In this document: piece by piece, positions 1 through 6,930 of the stretch | Numbering within the stretch: the stretch's first letter is position 1 | Layout: each line of letters begins with the position of its first letter | Source: Amycolatopsis sp. NBC_01480 | GTDB lineage: Bacteria; Actinomycetota; Actinomycetes; Mycobacteriales; Pseudonocardiaceae | Length of the DNA: 64,000 nucleotides | Direction: 5' to 3' | NCBI RefSeq assembly: GCF_036227205.1 | Contig: NZ_CP109442.1 | Span: 9,796,001-9,860,000 of the forward strand | Translations under genes and position numbers: made by a program | Notes under the pieces: generated by a model | Told to the model about the DNA's origin: nothing | The model's database searches: none | Seen by the model: only the letters and a program-made list of their open reading frames with translations

Positions 1-1
1 C

Positions 2-145
2 CGGATCGCCGAGGCCTACCGCGCCGCCCGCGGCCTCGACCTGCGCACCGACCTCGACCAGTCGCTCTGGTTCGCCCTCGACGAGGCCGCGCTGTGGCAG
101 GACCTGGAGGCGGAGCGCTACCGGCGGCTGGCCGGCACCCGGTGA
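2..145 (+). CDS. C-terminal fragment of an unrecognised protein (5' end outside window)
   Basis: An open frame runs in from the left edge and stops at TGA 143-145, giving 47 residues rich in Arg, Glu and Leu with a helical, amphipathic look (ends RRLAGTR). No domain can be named from this tail. Its stop overlaps the GTG of the next gene in a GTGA junction at 142-145, so the two are probably translationally coupled and share an operon. Confidence 0.6.
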   Translation, partial: RIAEAYRAARGLDLRTDLDQSLWFALDEAALWQDLEAERYRRLAGTR

Positions 146-639
146 GCGGGTCCACGCCGCCGGTGCAGGTGCTCCTGCCCGACGGGGTCCTGGCCTGGGC
201 CCGGCGGCTGCGTCCCGGTGACGTCTCGGCGGTGATGGCCCTGCGCGGCCGGCTGACCGGGCACGACCACTCCTTCGCGCTGGGCACGACCCGGCTGACC
301 GAACTCGCCACCCAGCTCACCCGCAGCTCCGGCGTCGGGCACACCGCGGTCGGCTGTTTTGTGCACAGCCGGCTGATCGGGCTCGCCCGCTACGACATCC
401 TGGCCGACCCGGCCGTGGCCGAGGTGGCGCTGGTGGTCGACGACCGCGTGCCGGCGCTCGGGGTGTCCACGATCCTGCTCGAACAGCTCGTGGTCGCGGC
501 AAGTGCCGACGGGGTAAGGAGTTTCCTCGCCGACGTGCCCGCCGAGGATCCCGCGGCGCTCGGGGTTTTCACCGCGCTGGGGCTGCCGTTCCACCTCGAA
601 CACGACCGGCCGGCCACGGTCTCACTCGTGCCCGCCTGA
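142..639 (+). CDS. GNAT-type N-acetyltransferase
   Basis: 165 residues. The pattern (RRLRPGDVSAVMALRGRL near the N terminus, a central AEVALVVDD strand, then a helix after LGVSTILLEQL, and FTALGLPF near the end) is that of the GCN5-related acetyltransferase fold, which transfers acetyl from acetyl-CoA to an amine. The usual Q/RxxGxG/A pyrophosphate loop is degenerate here (VPALGVS), so catalytic activity is less certain than the fold. The GTG at 142 was chosen because it overlaps the upstream stop and begins where family similarity begins; an ATG at 94 would lie inside the upstream gene. The 3' end overlaps the convergent DUF5994 gene by 18 bp. Substrate unknown. Confidence 0.7.
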   Translation: MSGSTPPVQVLLPDGVLAWARRLRPGDVSAVMALRGRLTGHDHSFALGTTRLTELATQLTRSSGVGHTAVGCFVHSRLIGLARYDILADPAVAEVALVVDDRVPALGVSTILLEQLVVAASADGVRSFLADVPAEDPAALGVFTALGLPFHLEHDRPATVSLVPA

Positions 640-1104
640 CGCGTCGCATTCGGCCAGCAGGGTCTCGACGGTCGCCGAATTCCCCGTTTCCGCAGCGGTT
701 TTCAGCACCCGGTGCGCGAGCACGGAATCGGTGCCCGGCGGGATGACCAGCAGGGTCAGCCGCCCTTCGGTGCCGACCACGGTCACGGTGCCGGCGGTCT
801 GCGCCCGGAATCCTTCCAGGCGCACCAACCGGTTTCCCGGCAGCCGGCGCGCGACCACGGCCCGGTCGTTGAGGCTGTAGGTGACGTGTTCGACACGTTT
901 CAGCGGCGCCTGGAGCTCGGCCAGCAGCGCCGGCAGCTCGGCGACGAAGTCGTCCGAACGCGGCCACCAGGCGCCGTCGACCTGACCCGAGGACGGGCCT
1001 TCGGGCTTGAGCCGCACCCGGTCGGTCCCGGCCGGCGTGCTGGTTTTCCGGTCCTGGGCAGTGGTTTCAGCTGCGGTGGTGACTGTCCGCGGGCCCGACG
1101 TCAT
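622..1104 (-). CDS. DUF5994 family protein
   Basis: 160 residues from the ATG at 1104, which has GGGAGC about seven bases upstream. The segment RVRLKPEGPSSGQVDGAWWPRS, followed by a helix of the LPALLAELQAPL type and an RLTLLVIPP strand, is the hallmark of the small actinobacterial DUF5994 family. No function is known; members are soluble, about 140-170 residues, and often near stress genes. It is convergent with the GNAT gene and divergent from the dehydrogenase at 1374. The frame stays open further upstream, to about 1185, but that extension is low-complexity and lacks a ribosome site. Confidence 0.7.
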   Translation of the reverse strand: MTSGPRTVTTAAETTAQDRKTSTPAGTDRVRLKPEGPSSGQVDGAWWPRSDDFVAELPALLAELQAPLKRVEHVTYSLNDRAVVARRLPGNRLVRLEGFRAQTAGTVTVVGTEGRLTLLVIPPGTDSVLAHRVLKTAAETGNSATVETLLAECDASGGHE

Positions 1105-1373
1105 GCCGGTGCTCCCGTCCCCGGCCGGACGGACCGGCCGGCCTGGTCGCCCCAGGACGGCGCGGGCAGAGGTGCCCGCGCGCAAAGTTCTCTGGGGCTG
1201 CCCCGAACACTACACCCCGCCATCCGCGCGACATTTTACTGATCCGACCGGAAGTAGGCGGACACGGACCGCAGCCGATCTGCTTGTAGGGCCCCGTTTC
1301 CGCCGAGGATGAATGTCGGATTAGTAACGAACGGCACAGTGTGTTAAGACTTGCGTCTAGCAAAGGGGCCAAA

Positions 1374-2525
1374 GTGCACCAGCTCAGTCTCGGAGTCATC
1401 TCCACTTCGCGCAAGGAAAACGAACGGCGGTTGCCGATCCACCCCCGGCATCTCGAACGGATCGACGCGGACCTGCGCGCGACCATCTACCTCGAACAAG
1501 GCTACGGGGAGCGCTTCGGCATCCCGGACGAACAGCTGGCCGGCCTCGCCGCCGGCCTGCGCTCCCGCGAGGAGCTGATCGCCGAGACCGACGTGGTCCT
1601 GCTCGCCAAGCCGCTGCCCGAAGACCTCGCGGAGCTGCGGACCGGCCAGGTGCTGTGGGGCTGGCCGCACTGCGTGCAGGACGACAAGCTCACCCAGCTG
1701 GCCATCGACCGGCAGCTGACCGTGATCGCGTTCGAGGCGATGAACCACTGGAACGGCGACGGCTCGTTCGGCCTGCACGTGTTCCACAAGAACAACGAGA
1801 TCGCCGGGTATTCCTCGGTGCTGCACGCGTTGCAGCTGATCGGTTCGACCGGTGACTACGGCCGGCGGCTGCGCGCGGTGGTGATCGGCTTCGGCGCGAC
1901 CGCGCGCGGTTCGGTGACGGCGCTGAACGCGCTGGGCATCCACGACGTCGACGTCCTGACGGGCCGGGGCCTGTCCGCGGTCGGCTCACCGATCCACTCG
2001 GCGAACATGGTCCACTTCGAGCACGACGTGAACAACCCCGGCGACCCCCGCCGCAGCCACGCGCTGACCGAGCACGGCCGGGTGCCGCTGGCCGGCTTCC
2101 TCGCCGAGCACGACATCGTGGTCAACTGCGTGCTGCAGGACACCGAGGCGCCGCTGACCTTCCTGATCGAGGAGGACCTGGCCGCGTTCACGCCGGGCAG
2201 CCTGATCGTCGACGTCTCCTGCGACGAGGCCATGGGCTTCAGCTGGGCGCGGCCCACCACGTTCACCGATCCCTCGTTCGTGGTCGGCGGCCACGTCACC
2301 TACTACGCGGTGGACCACAGCCCGTCGTACCTGTGGGACTCGGCCAGCTGGGACGTCAGCGAAGCCCTGCTGCCGCACCTGCGCACAGTGCTCACCGGGC
2401 CGCCCGCCTGGGAGGTCAGCGAAACGATCCGCCGGGCGATCGAGATCCGCGAAGGGCACGTGCGGAACCCGGCCATCCTGGCGTTCCAGCACCGTTCGCC
2501 GGACTACCCGCACGTGCGCGGCTGA
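1374..2525 (+). CDS. N5-(carboxyethyl)ornithine synthase-like / alanine dehydrogenase-family oxidoreductase
   Basis: 383 residues. The N-terminal half matches the alanine dehydrogenase/transhydrogenase N-domain (STSRKENERRLPIHPRH, the Arg-Lys region that grips the keto acid), and a Rossmann nucleotide site VIGFGATARGS starts near residue 167. The overall pattern is closest to N5-(carboxyethyl)ornithine synthase, which reductively condenses pyruvate with the side-chain amine of ornithine using NADPH; the exact substrate cannot be read from sequence. GTG 1374 was preferred because GGGG at 1365-1368 lies five bases upstream and similarity starts there; GTG 1341 is the in-frame alternative. It has its own promoter region (1186-1340) and no evident operon partner. 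Confidence 0.7.
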   Translation: MHQLSLGVISTSRKENERRLPIHPRHLERIDADLRATIYLEQGYGERFGIPDEQLAGLAAGLRSREELIAETDVVLLAKPLPEDLAELRTGQVLWGWPHCVQDDKLTQLAIDRQLTVIAFEAMNHWNGDGSFGLHVFHKNNEIAGYSSVLHALQLIGSTGDYGRRLRAVVIGFGATARGSVTALNALGIHDVDVLTGRGLSAVGSPIHSANMVHFEHDVNNPGDPRRSHALTEHGRVPLAGFLAEHDIVVNCVLQDTEAPLTFLIEEDLAAFTPGSLIVDVSCDEAMGFSWARPTTFTDPSFVVGGHVTYYAVDHSPSYLWDSASWDVSEALLPHLRTVLTGPPAWEVSETIRRAIEIREGHVRNPAILAFQHRSPDYPHVRG

Positions 2526-2568
2526 CCGGCGCCGGCGCGGGCGGCGCTCATCCGCCCGCGCCGGCGGT

Positions 2569-3162
2569 TCACGCGGGATAGGGCCGCGCAGCCCGGGCCT
2601 GGGCGAGCGAACGGGCCCACCACTCCAGCTGGTCCAGCAGCGCCTTCGCGGCGACGGCGGTGGCCGGCGCGTCCTTCGGCGAGCCGTTTTCGTCGAACCG
2701 GCCGTGCGCGCCGTGGAAGCTGACGGTCTCCCGGATCGTCACCGCGTGCAGTTCGGCGAAGACCTGCCGCAGGTGCTCGACCGCGCGCAGGCCGCCGGAA
2801 ATCCCGCCGTAGGAAACAAAAGCCACCGGCTTCGCGCGCCATTCGGCCATGAACCAGTCCACGACGTTCTTCAGCGAGGCTGGGTAGCTGTGGTTGTACT
2901 CGGGCGTGATCACCACGAACGCGTCGGCGGCCGCGAGCCGGGCACTCAGGTTCGCCACCTCCGCGGCGACCTCGGGGGCCGGCTCCGAGCCGTAGCCGGG
3001 CAGCACCAGTGGCAGCGCGAGATCGGCGACGTCGACCAGGTCGACCTCGAATCCGCCGTGCCGGCCGGCCTCTTCGGTGAACCAGCTCGCCACCGTGGGG
3101 GCGAACCGTCCTTCCCGGACACTGCCGACGACCACGGCGACCCGGACGGGAGCTTCCGACAC
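2569..3162 (-). CDS. NAD(P)H-dependent FMN reductase (SoxR-regulon type)
   Basis: 197 residues with the flavodoxin-like fold of the NADPH-dependent FMN reductase family: phosphate-binding loop GSVREGRFAP at residues 9-18, the TPEYNHSYPASLKN motif around 80-93 that stacks on the flavin, and SYGGISGG near 110. It would reduce FMN, quinones or redox-active small molecules with NAD(P)H in the cytoplasm. GTG 3162 follows a strong AGGAGG and is preferred over the long open frame that continues to 3720 through the soxR gene. It is divergent from soxR across a shared SoxR box. In Streptomyces coelicolor the SoxR regulon includes a flavin reductase of this kind (SCO2478), so induction by redox-cycling compounds is likely. 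Confidence 0.85.
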   Translation of the reverse strand: MSEAPVRVAVVVGSVREGRFAPTVASWFTEEAGRHGGFEVDLVDVADLALPLVLPGYGSEPAPEVAAEVANLSARLAAADAFVVITPEYNHSYPASLKNVVDWFMAEWRAKPVAFVSYGGISGGLRAVEHLRQVFAELHAVTIRETVSFHGAHGRFDENGSPKDAPATAVAAKALLDQLEWWARSLAQARAARPYPA

Positions 3163-3223
3163 TGTTTTCCTCCTGTGCTTCGCGGCAGGGAAAGGGCTTC
3201 CCCGCCGTCCGGCCCAGTCTGAA

Positions 3224-3243
3224 ACCTCAAGCTCCCTTGAAGT
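3224..3243. promoter_or_regulatory. SoxR operator (SoxR box)
   Basis: A 20-bp imperfect dyad with half-sites CCTCAAG (3225-3231) and CTTGAAG (3236-3242), 14 of 20 positions symmetric. It closely resembles the E. coli soxS operator half-sites CTCAAG/CTTGAG. It lies between the divergent flavin reductase and soxR genes, 62 bp upstream of the reductase start, where SoxR normally binds between -35 and -10. Confidence 0.75.
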
Positions 3244-3261
3244 CAAGGGTGATCGGCAGGC

Positions 3262-3741
3262 ATGCTGAGGAGCATGACGAAAACCGAGCTGCCGGACCTG
3301 AGCGTCGGCGAGCTGTCCCGCCGCAGCGGCGTCCCGGCGTCGGCGCTGCGGTTCTACGAGGACGAGCAGCTGATCCGCAGCCGCCGCACCGCGGGCAACC
3401 AGCGCCGCTACCGGCGCGACACGCTGCGCCGCGTCACCTTCATCCGGATGTCGCAGCGGGTCGGCATGCCGCTGTCGACGATCCGCGAGGTGCTCGCCCT
3501 GCTGCCGGACGACCGCACCCCCACCCGGGTCGACTGGGACCGGATTTCCCAGTGCTGGCGCCAAGACCTCGACGCGCGCATCCGGCAGCTCGAACAGCTG
3601 CGGGACCAGCTCAGCGACTGCATCGGCTGCGGCTGCATGTCCCTGACGAAGTGCCGGCTGGCCAACCCGGGCGACCAGCTCGGCCGGGTCGGGCCCGGGC
3701 CGCAGCGGCTCGCGGACCACCGCGCGGAGGGTTACGCGTGA
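3262..3741 (+). CDS. soxR: Redox-sensitive transcriptional activator SoxR (MerR family)
   Basis: 159 residues. MerR winged helix at about 13-75 (LSVGELSRRSGVPASALRFYE), a dimerisation helix, and the SoxR-specific [2Fe-2S] cysteines C120, C123, C125 and C131 in the exact C-x2-C-x-C-x5-C spacing, followed by the typical RLANPGDQLG tail. SoxR is a dimer whose oxidised cluster activates transcription; in actinobacteria it responds to redox-active metabolites rather than driving SoxS. The neighbouring divergent flavin reductase and the SoxR box at 3224-3243 complete the local regulon. ATG 3262 and ATG 3274 are both possible starts (GAGGAG sits directly before the second). Confidence 0.93.
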   Translation: MLRSMTKTELPDLSVGELSRRSGVPASALRFYEDEQLIRSRRTAGNQRRYRRDTLRRVTFIRMSQRVGMPLSTIREVLALLPDDRTPTRVDWDRISQCWRQDLDARIRQLEQLRDQLSDCIGCGCMSLTKCRLANPGDQLGRVGPGPQRLADHRAEGYA

Positions 3742-3754
3742 AGCCGGGTTGCGC

Positions 3755-4261
3755 TCAGCCGAGCAGCAGTCCGCGCAGGTACGCGGCCTGACCGGCGTGC
3801 TGGAGGTCGTCGGACAGGACGCTGACCAGCCGGACCCCGAGCGTCACCGGCGGGTCCCAGCGCTCGTCGACGATCCGGTCGAGGTCGGCCTCGCCGAGGT
3901 CCGCGATCCAGCCGGCGGTCTGCTCGTGCACCGCGTCGTAGTAGCCGGTGAGCAGCTCGGGCGAATCGACCCGCACCGCGGCGACGTCGGCGCTGCTGTG
4001 CCCGTACCCGATGTCCGCGGGCGGGAACGGCAGGCCGAACCGGCGGTGCCAGTCCTGCGCGGTCCACACCTGCTCGGTGCCCGCGACGTCGGCGACGTGG
4101 TCGTCCTGCACCCGCGCGAGGTGCCAGACCAGCCAAGCGATCGAGTTCGCGTCCGGGCCCACCCGGGCGGTGAGCTGCTCACCGGTCAGCCCGTCCACGG
4201 CCCGGTGCACCACCCCCTGGATCCGGCTGAAGCCGTCCGCCAGCAGCTCGGCCACGTTCAT
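3755..4261 (-). CDS. DinB/DfsB-family protein, putative mycothiol-dependent transferase
   Basis: 168 residues forming the DinB four-helix bundle. Visible metal ligands are H47 and H55 (WHLARVQDDH) and H155 (DDLQHAGQ), the three-His site of this family. Actinobacterial members with the N-terminal signature VDGLTGEQL and the AWLVWHLAR motif are annotated DUF664/mycothiol transferase, conjugating mycothiol to electrophiles in the cytoplasm. A good AGGAGG precedes the ATG. It is convergent with soxR. Whether this copy uses mycothiol is inferred from family context only. Confidence 0.8.
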   Translation of the reverse strand: MNVAELLADGFSRIQGVVHRAVDGLTGEQLTARVGPDANSIAWLVWHLARVQDDHVADVAGTEQVWTAQDWHRRFGLPFPPADIGYGHSSADVAAVRVDSPELLTGYYDAVHEQTAGWIADLGEADLDRIVDERWDPPVTLGVRLVSVLSDDLQHAGQAAYLRGLLLG

Positions 4262-4400
4262 CCGCGTTCCTCCTAGGCTTGATCCTCAAGTCTGCCACCC
4301 CGATCATGCCCCGGGGAAACGACGGTGCCCAGTGCCGGACGCGAAGCCGGGCGCCGAGCCGAATGGCCCGGCGCCCGTCGCGCAGGAGAACCGGCCGCGG

Positions 4401-4919
4401 TTACGAGCCGATCAGCTGGTCGAAGAACGAGCGGTAGCGGCGCAAAGCGACCCGCAGTTCCTCGGTGGCCGGCTCGCCCTCGCGCCATTGCGCCTCGAGA
4501 TCGCCCTTGTGCTCGGCGAACGAAGAGGCCAGCGCGCTGATTACGGCGGCGACCAGCTCGTCGGCGTCACGGACAGCGCGGCGCGGGTCGTCGACGAACC
4601 CGGTCTGCACGTCCTGCCAACGGCCGCGGAAGCTCGTCACGGCGTCGGCGTCGAACAGCGGCGGGGCTTCTTCGCCGGCCGCGTGCTGGTCCGCGGTGTG
4701 CGCGCCGGACCTGGTGCCGGGCTCATCGGTGTCCACAGTGTCCAGTGAGCCCTCGGTGCGCACTGAGTTTTCGGTGTCCACTGAGTCTTCGGTGTCCACT
4801 GAGTCTTTGGTGTCCACTCCGGACCTGTGCGGCTCGTCGGCGACGTCCCGGGTCCCGCTCCCCTGCCTGGTCGAGGCCAGGTCGGCGGTGCTCAGGCCAC
4901 GGGTCTGTTGCTCGGTCAT
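4401..4919 (-). CDS. Unknown protein with Asp/Thr/Ser repeats and a C-terminal helical domain
   Basis: 172 residues. The first ~75 are disordered, with a six-residue repeat of the VDTEDS type (about residues 35-60) encoded by 18-bp tandem repeats. The C-terminal ~80 residues (from SFRGRWQDVQTGFVDDP) are predicted helical and end YRSFFDQLIGS. This domain aligns by eye with the C-terminal part of the product of the upstream gene at 4921-5559: RW-x3-Q-x2-FVD-x-P, then A-V-x2-AD-E, a TEELR motif and YR-x-F/V-F. The two genes are one base apart on the same strand, so this is a cotranscribed paralogue pair. No function recognised. Confidence 0.75.
   Translation of the reverse strand: MTEQQTRGLSTADLASTRQGSGTRDVADEPHRSGVDTKDSVDTEDSVDTENSVRTEGSLDTVDTDEPGTRSGAHTADQHAAGEEAPPLFDADAVTSFRGRWQDVQTGFVDDPRRAVRDADELVAAVISALASSFAEHKGDLEAQWREGEPATEELRVALRRYRSFFDQLIGS
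4743..4814. repeat. 18-bp tandem repeat, four units
   Basis: Units start at 4743, 4761, 4779 and 4797 with consensus CACTGAGTCTTCGGTGTC. The last three differ at one or two positions and the first is more diverged. The repeat lies in frame inside the unknown gene at 4401-4919 and encodes the VDTEDS-type repeat on the minus strand. Confidence 0.9.
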
Positions 4920-4920
4920 G

Positions 4921-5559
4921 TCAGCGTCCTCCGTTGCGCTCGTTGTTGCTGCGCTCGTTGCCGGCCTCGTGGCGGTTCCCGCCGCGCACGGCGGCCTGCT
5001 CGCGATCGGTCCCGTGCGGACGGTCGGCGCCGTCGGTCAGCAGGTCCTCGAAAACGGTGCGGTAGTGCACCATCGCGTCCCGCAGCTCCTCGGTGGACAG
5101 AGCGGTCTCCGCGTGCCGGGTGTGCGTCTCGTGCGCCGCGCGGTAGTGCTTCAGGGTGCTCGAATGCCGCACCGAAAGGTCCGACAGCTGCTGGTCGTAG
5201 CCTTCGGTGGGGTACCCGCGCTCGGCCATCAGCGAGACCAGCACCTCGTCCGCCTCGTCGACGGCGCCCGCGGGCTGGTCGACGAACTTCTCCTGGATCA
5301 GCGCCCACCGCTGGGCGTAGCGCTCCCGAGTGGACGGTGAGAGCGGGTGGATGTCGAGTTCCTGGTGGCGACGCTCGCGATCGGCCAGATCCCGTTGGGC
5401 CGCACGGGGACTCTCGTTCTCCTCGACCGCGCGGGTGTACTCGGGACCGAACTTGCGCTGCAGCCGTTTGCGCTGGGTCTCCTGCAGCACCAGCCAGGCC
5501 ACCGCGGCGATCACCACCACGGCGACCACGACGATGACAACGATCAGCCATGTGGGCAT
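4921..5559 (-). CDS. Membrane-anchored unknown protein, paralogue of its downstream neighbour
   Basis: 212 residues from ATG 5559 (AAGGAG upstream). One N-terminal membrane helix (WLIVVIVVVAVVVIAAVAWL, residues 3-22), a basic stop-transfer segment QRKRLQRK, then a cytoplasmic domain with RYAQRWALIQEKFVDQP, AVDEADEVLVSLMAERGYP and STEELRDAMVHYRTVFEDLL. The last two motifs are shared with the protein encoded at 4401-4919. A His/Arg/Asn-rich tail follows. Proteins of this layout are widespread in actinobacteria without assigned function. The frame is open upstream to 5709, but no ribosome site supports a longer protein. Confidence 0.75.
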   Translation of the reverse strand: MPTWLIVVIVVVAVVVIAAVAWLVLQETQRKRLQRKFGPEYTRAVEENESPRAAQRDLADRERRHQELDIHPLSPSTRERYAQRWALIQEKFVDQPAGAVDEADEVLVSLMAERGYPTEGYDQQLSDLSVRHSSTLKHYRAAHETHTRHAETALSTEELRDAMVHYRTVFEDLLTDGADRPHGTDREQAAVRGGNRHEAGNERSNNERNGGR

Positions 5560-5741
5560 CGCACGAACTCCTTCTCCGGTGTTGACGAAGCCCCCCGTCC
5601 GCTGCCGAGTTCCCCTTGGCGCGGCGAGGAAACACGAATCGGCGTCAGGGCAGGTGTTTTCGGCCGAGTGGCCGTACCGGCGCCGCCGGATGCGGTACCG
5701 TCGGGTCACCAGCGCGAATCGGGCGATCCGGGAGGACTGCC

Positions 5742-5909
5742 GTGCCTCAAGGCTTGGGCTTCGACACGGTGTCGTACGCCGTACTGCCGGGCTCCGGCAG
5801 TGTCGCCGGCGTGCCGATCCCCGGGTGGGCGACCGCGCTCATCGCCGTGGCGTGCGCGGCGTCGGCCGTGGTGGTCCTGCTGGTGTTCCTGCGCAACCGC
5901 CGCCGCTGA
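5742..5909 (+). CDS. Small single-pass membrane protein
   Basis: 55 residues from a GTG placed six bases after a perfect GGAGG (5731-5735). A short extracytoplasmic segment with GSGSVAGVPIPG leads into one membrane helix (about residues 30-50, ALIAVACAASAVVVLLVFL) and a basic NRRRR-like end, giving an N-out, C-in topology. No family recognised. It is divergent from the membrane protein at 4921-5559 and convergent with the VOC gene, three bases from its stop. The clear ribosome site and typical codon bias support a real gene despite its size. Confidence 0.6.
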   Translation: MPQGLGFDTVSYAVLPGSGSVAGVPIPGWATALIAVACAASAVVVLLVFLRNRRR

Positions 5910-5912
5910 GGC

Positions 5913-6296
5913 TCAGCGCAGGTACCGGCTCACCTCGATCAGGTTCCCGTCCGGATCGCGGAAGTAAACGCTGAGGATCGGGCCGGTCGCGCCGGTGCGC
6001 TCCACCGGCCCCTCCTCCACCGGCACGCCCGCGCGGGCCAGGTCGTCCTGTACCTCGTCGAGGGTGTCGGCGGTGATCAGGCAGAGGTCGGCGCTGCCCG
6101 GCGCCGGTTTCCGGGCCTTCGGCTCGAACTCGTGCCCGGCCTGGTGCAGGTTGATCTTGCTGCGGCCGAACGCCAGCGCCTTGCGCCCGCCCTTGAACGT
6201 CACCTCGGTCATGCCGAGCACCTGCGTGTAGAAGGCGACGGTGGCCTCGACGTCCGCGACGGTGAGCACGAGGTGGTCCAGGCGGTCGATGCGCAC
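5913..6296 (-). CDS. VOC family protein (glyoxalase/dioxygenase fold)
   Basis: 127 residues, one full vicinal-oxygen-chelate domain: [28 protein letters not shown] at the start and [18 protein letters not shown] at the end, with the candidate metal ligands H8 and the Glu of NLIEVS. Such proteins are glyoxalases, dioxygenases or drug-binding proteins. The central [10 protein letters not shown] and SADLCLIT strands match the actinobacterial VOC subgroup annotated as lactoylglutathione-lyase-like, but no substrate is known. GTG start with GGAAGG upstream. It lies in tandem with the DUF6314 gene. Confidence 0.85.
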   Translation of the reverse strand: MRIDRLDHLVLTVADVEATVAFYTQVLGMTEVTFKGGRKALAFGRSKINLHQAGHEFEPKARKPAPGSADLCLITADTLDEVQDDLARAGVPVEEGPVERTGATGPILSVYFRDPDGNLIEVSRYLR

Positions 6297-6338
6297 GAAG
6301 GGTCCTTCCGTCGGCTGGCAATCTGCGGCGGTGTCGGT

Positions 6339-6767
6339 TCAGGCGCGGGTGAAGCGGGTGGTGATCACGTGGTCCTTGGCCGGTCCGGTGACCACCCACT
6401 CCTGCCGCCAGTGGCCGGCGTCCAGCACCACGTACTCGCCGCGGTAGATGTCGTCGCGGCACGGGTGGTCGGTCGCCCAGGCGCCGGTGCTCAGGTCGAG
6501 GTCGTGGAAGAACCCGCCGTGGTCGAAGTGCACCGCGGCCCGCCCGCCGTCCGCCGGGTGGTAGAGCAGAGTGCGGCTCATCGGGCCGGTGTACGCGCCC
6601 AGGCGCATCCGGCCGCTCTCGCGGTAGACGAGCACGCCGTCCTCCACCGTGAAGACCGCCTCGCCGTCCGCCGTGCCGATCGGCTCGCCGTCCGTGGCCA
6701 CGATCTCGCGCGACAGCCGCCAGGAACCGGCGAAGTGCGCGGTGAGGTCGGTGATGGCGAAGGGCAC
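6339..6767 (-). CDS. DUF6314 family protein
   Basis: 142 residues, GTG start. A lipocalin-like beta-rich sequence with the family signatures FAGSWRLSREI near the N terminus, AVHFDHGGFFHDLDLSTG in the middle and HPCRDDIYRGEYVVLDAGHWRQEW towards the end. DUF6314 proteins are single-domain, cytosolic and uncharacterised, found in actinobacteria and a few fungi. It precedes the VOC gene by about 40 bp on the same strand, so the two may form a small operon. It is divergent from recQ. Confidence 0.7.
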   Translation of the reverse strand: MPFAITDLTAHFAGSWRLSREIVATDGEPIGTADGEAVFTVEDGVLVYRESGRMRLGAYTGPMSRTLLYHPADGGRAAVHFDHGGFFHDLDLSTGAWATDHPCRDDIYRGEYVVLDAGHWRQEWVVTGPAKDHVITTRFTRA

Positions 6768-6917
6768 CCGGCCATTCTGCGCCCGCGGCCGGATCCCCGT
6801 CCGCCCGACTGGGGATGGATCACAACCCCCTTGCCACGCAGGGTCACGCCCGGCGCCGTGAACGGGACACTCGCGCCGGGAGGGCCAGGGCGGCCGAACC
6901 CTGTCGGACCCCCGGCC

Positions 6918-6923
6918 TAGAAT
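6918..6923 (+). promoter_or_regulatory. Candidate -10 element for leaderless recQ
   Basis: TAGAAT fits the actinobacterial TANNNT -10 consensus. It ends seven bases before the GTG at 6931, so transcription would begin at or next to the start codon. No Shine-Dalgarno sequence is present, consistent with a leaderless transcript. Confidence 0.45.
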
Positions 6924-6930
6924 CGGCCGG

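Noticed and set aside
4743..4814. CRISPR-like short repeats
   Set aside because: The 18-bp units are contiguous, without spacers, and lie in frame inside a gene. No CRISPR array was seen anywhere in the window.
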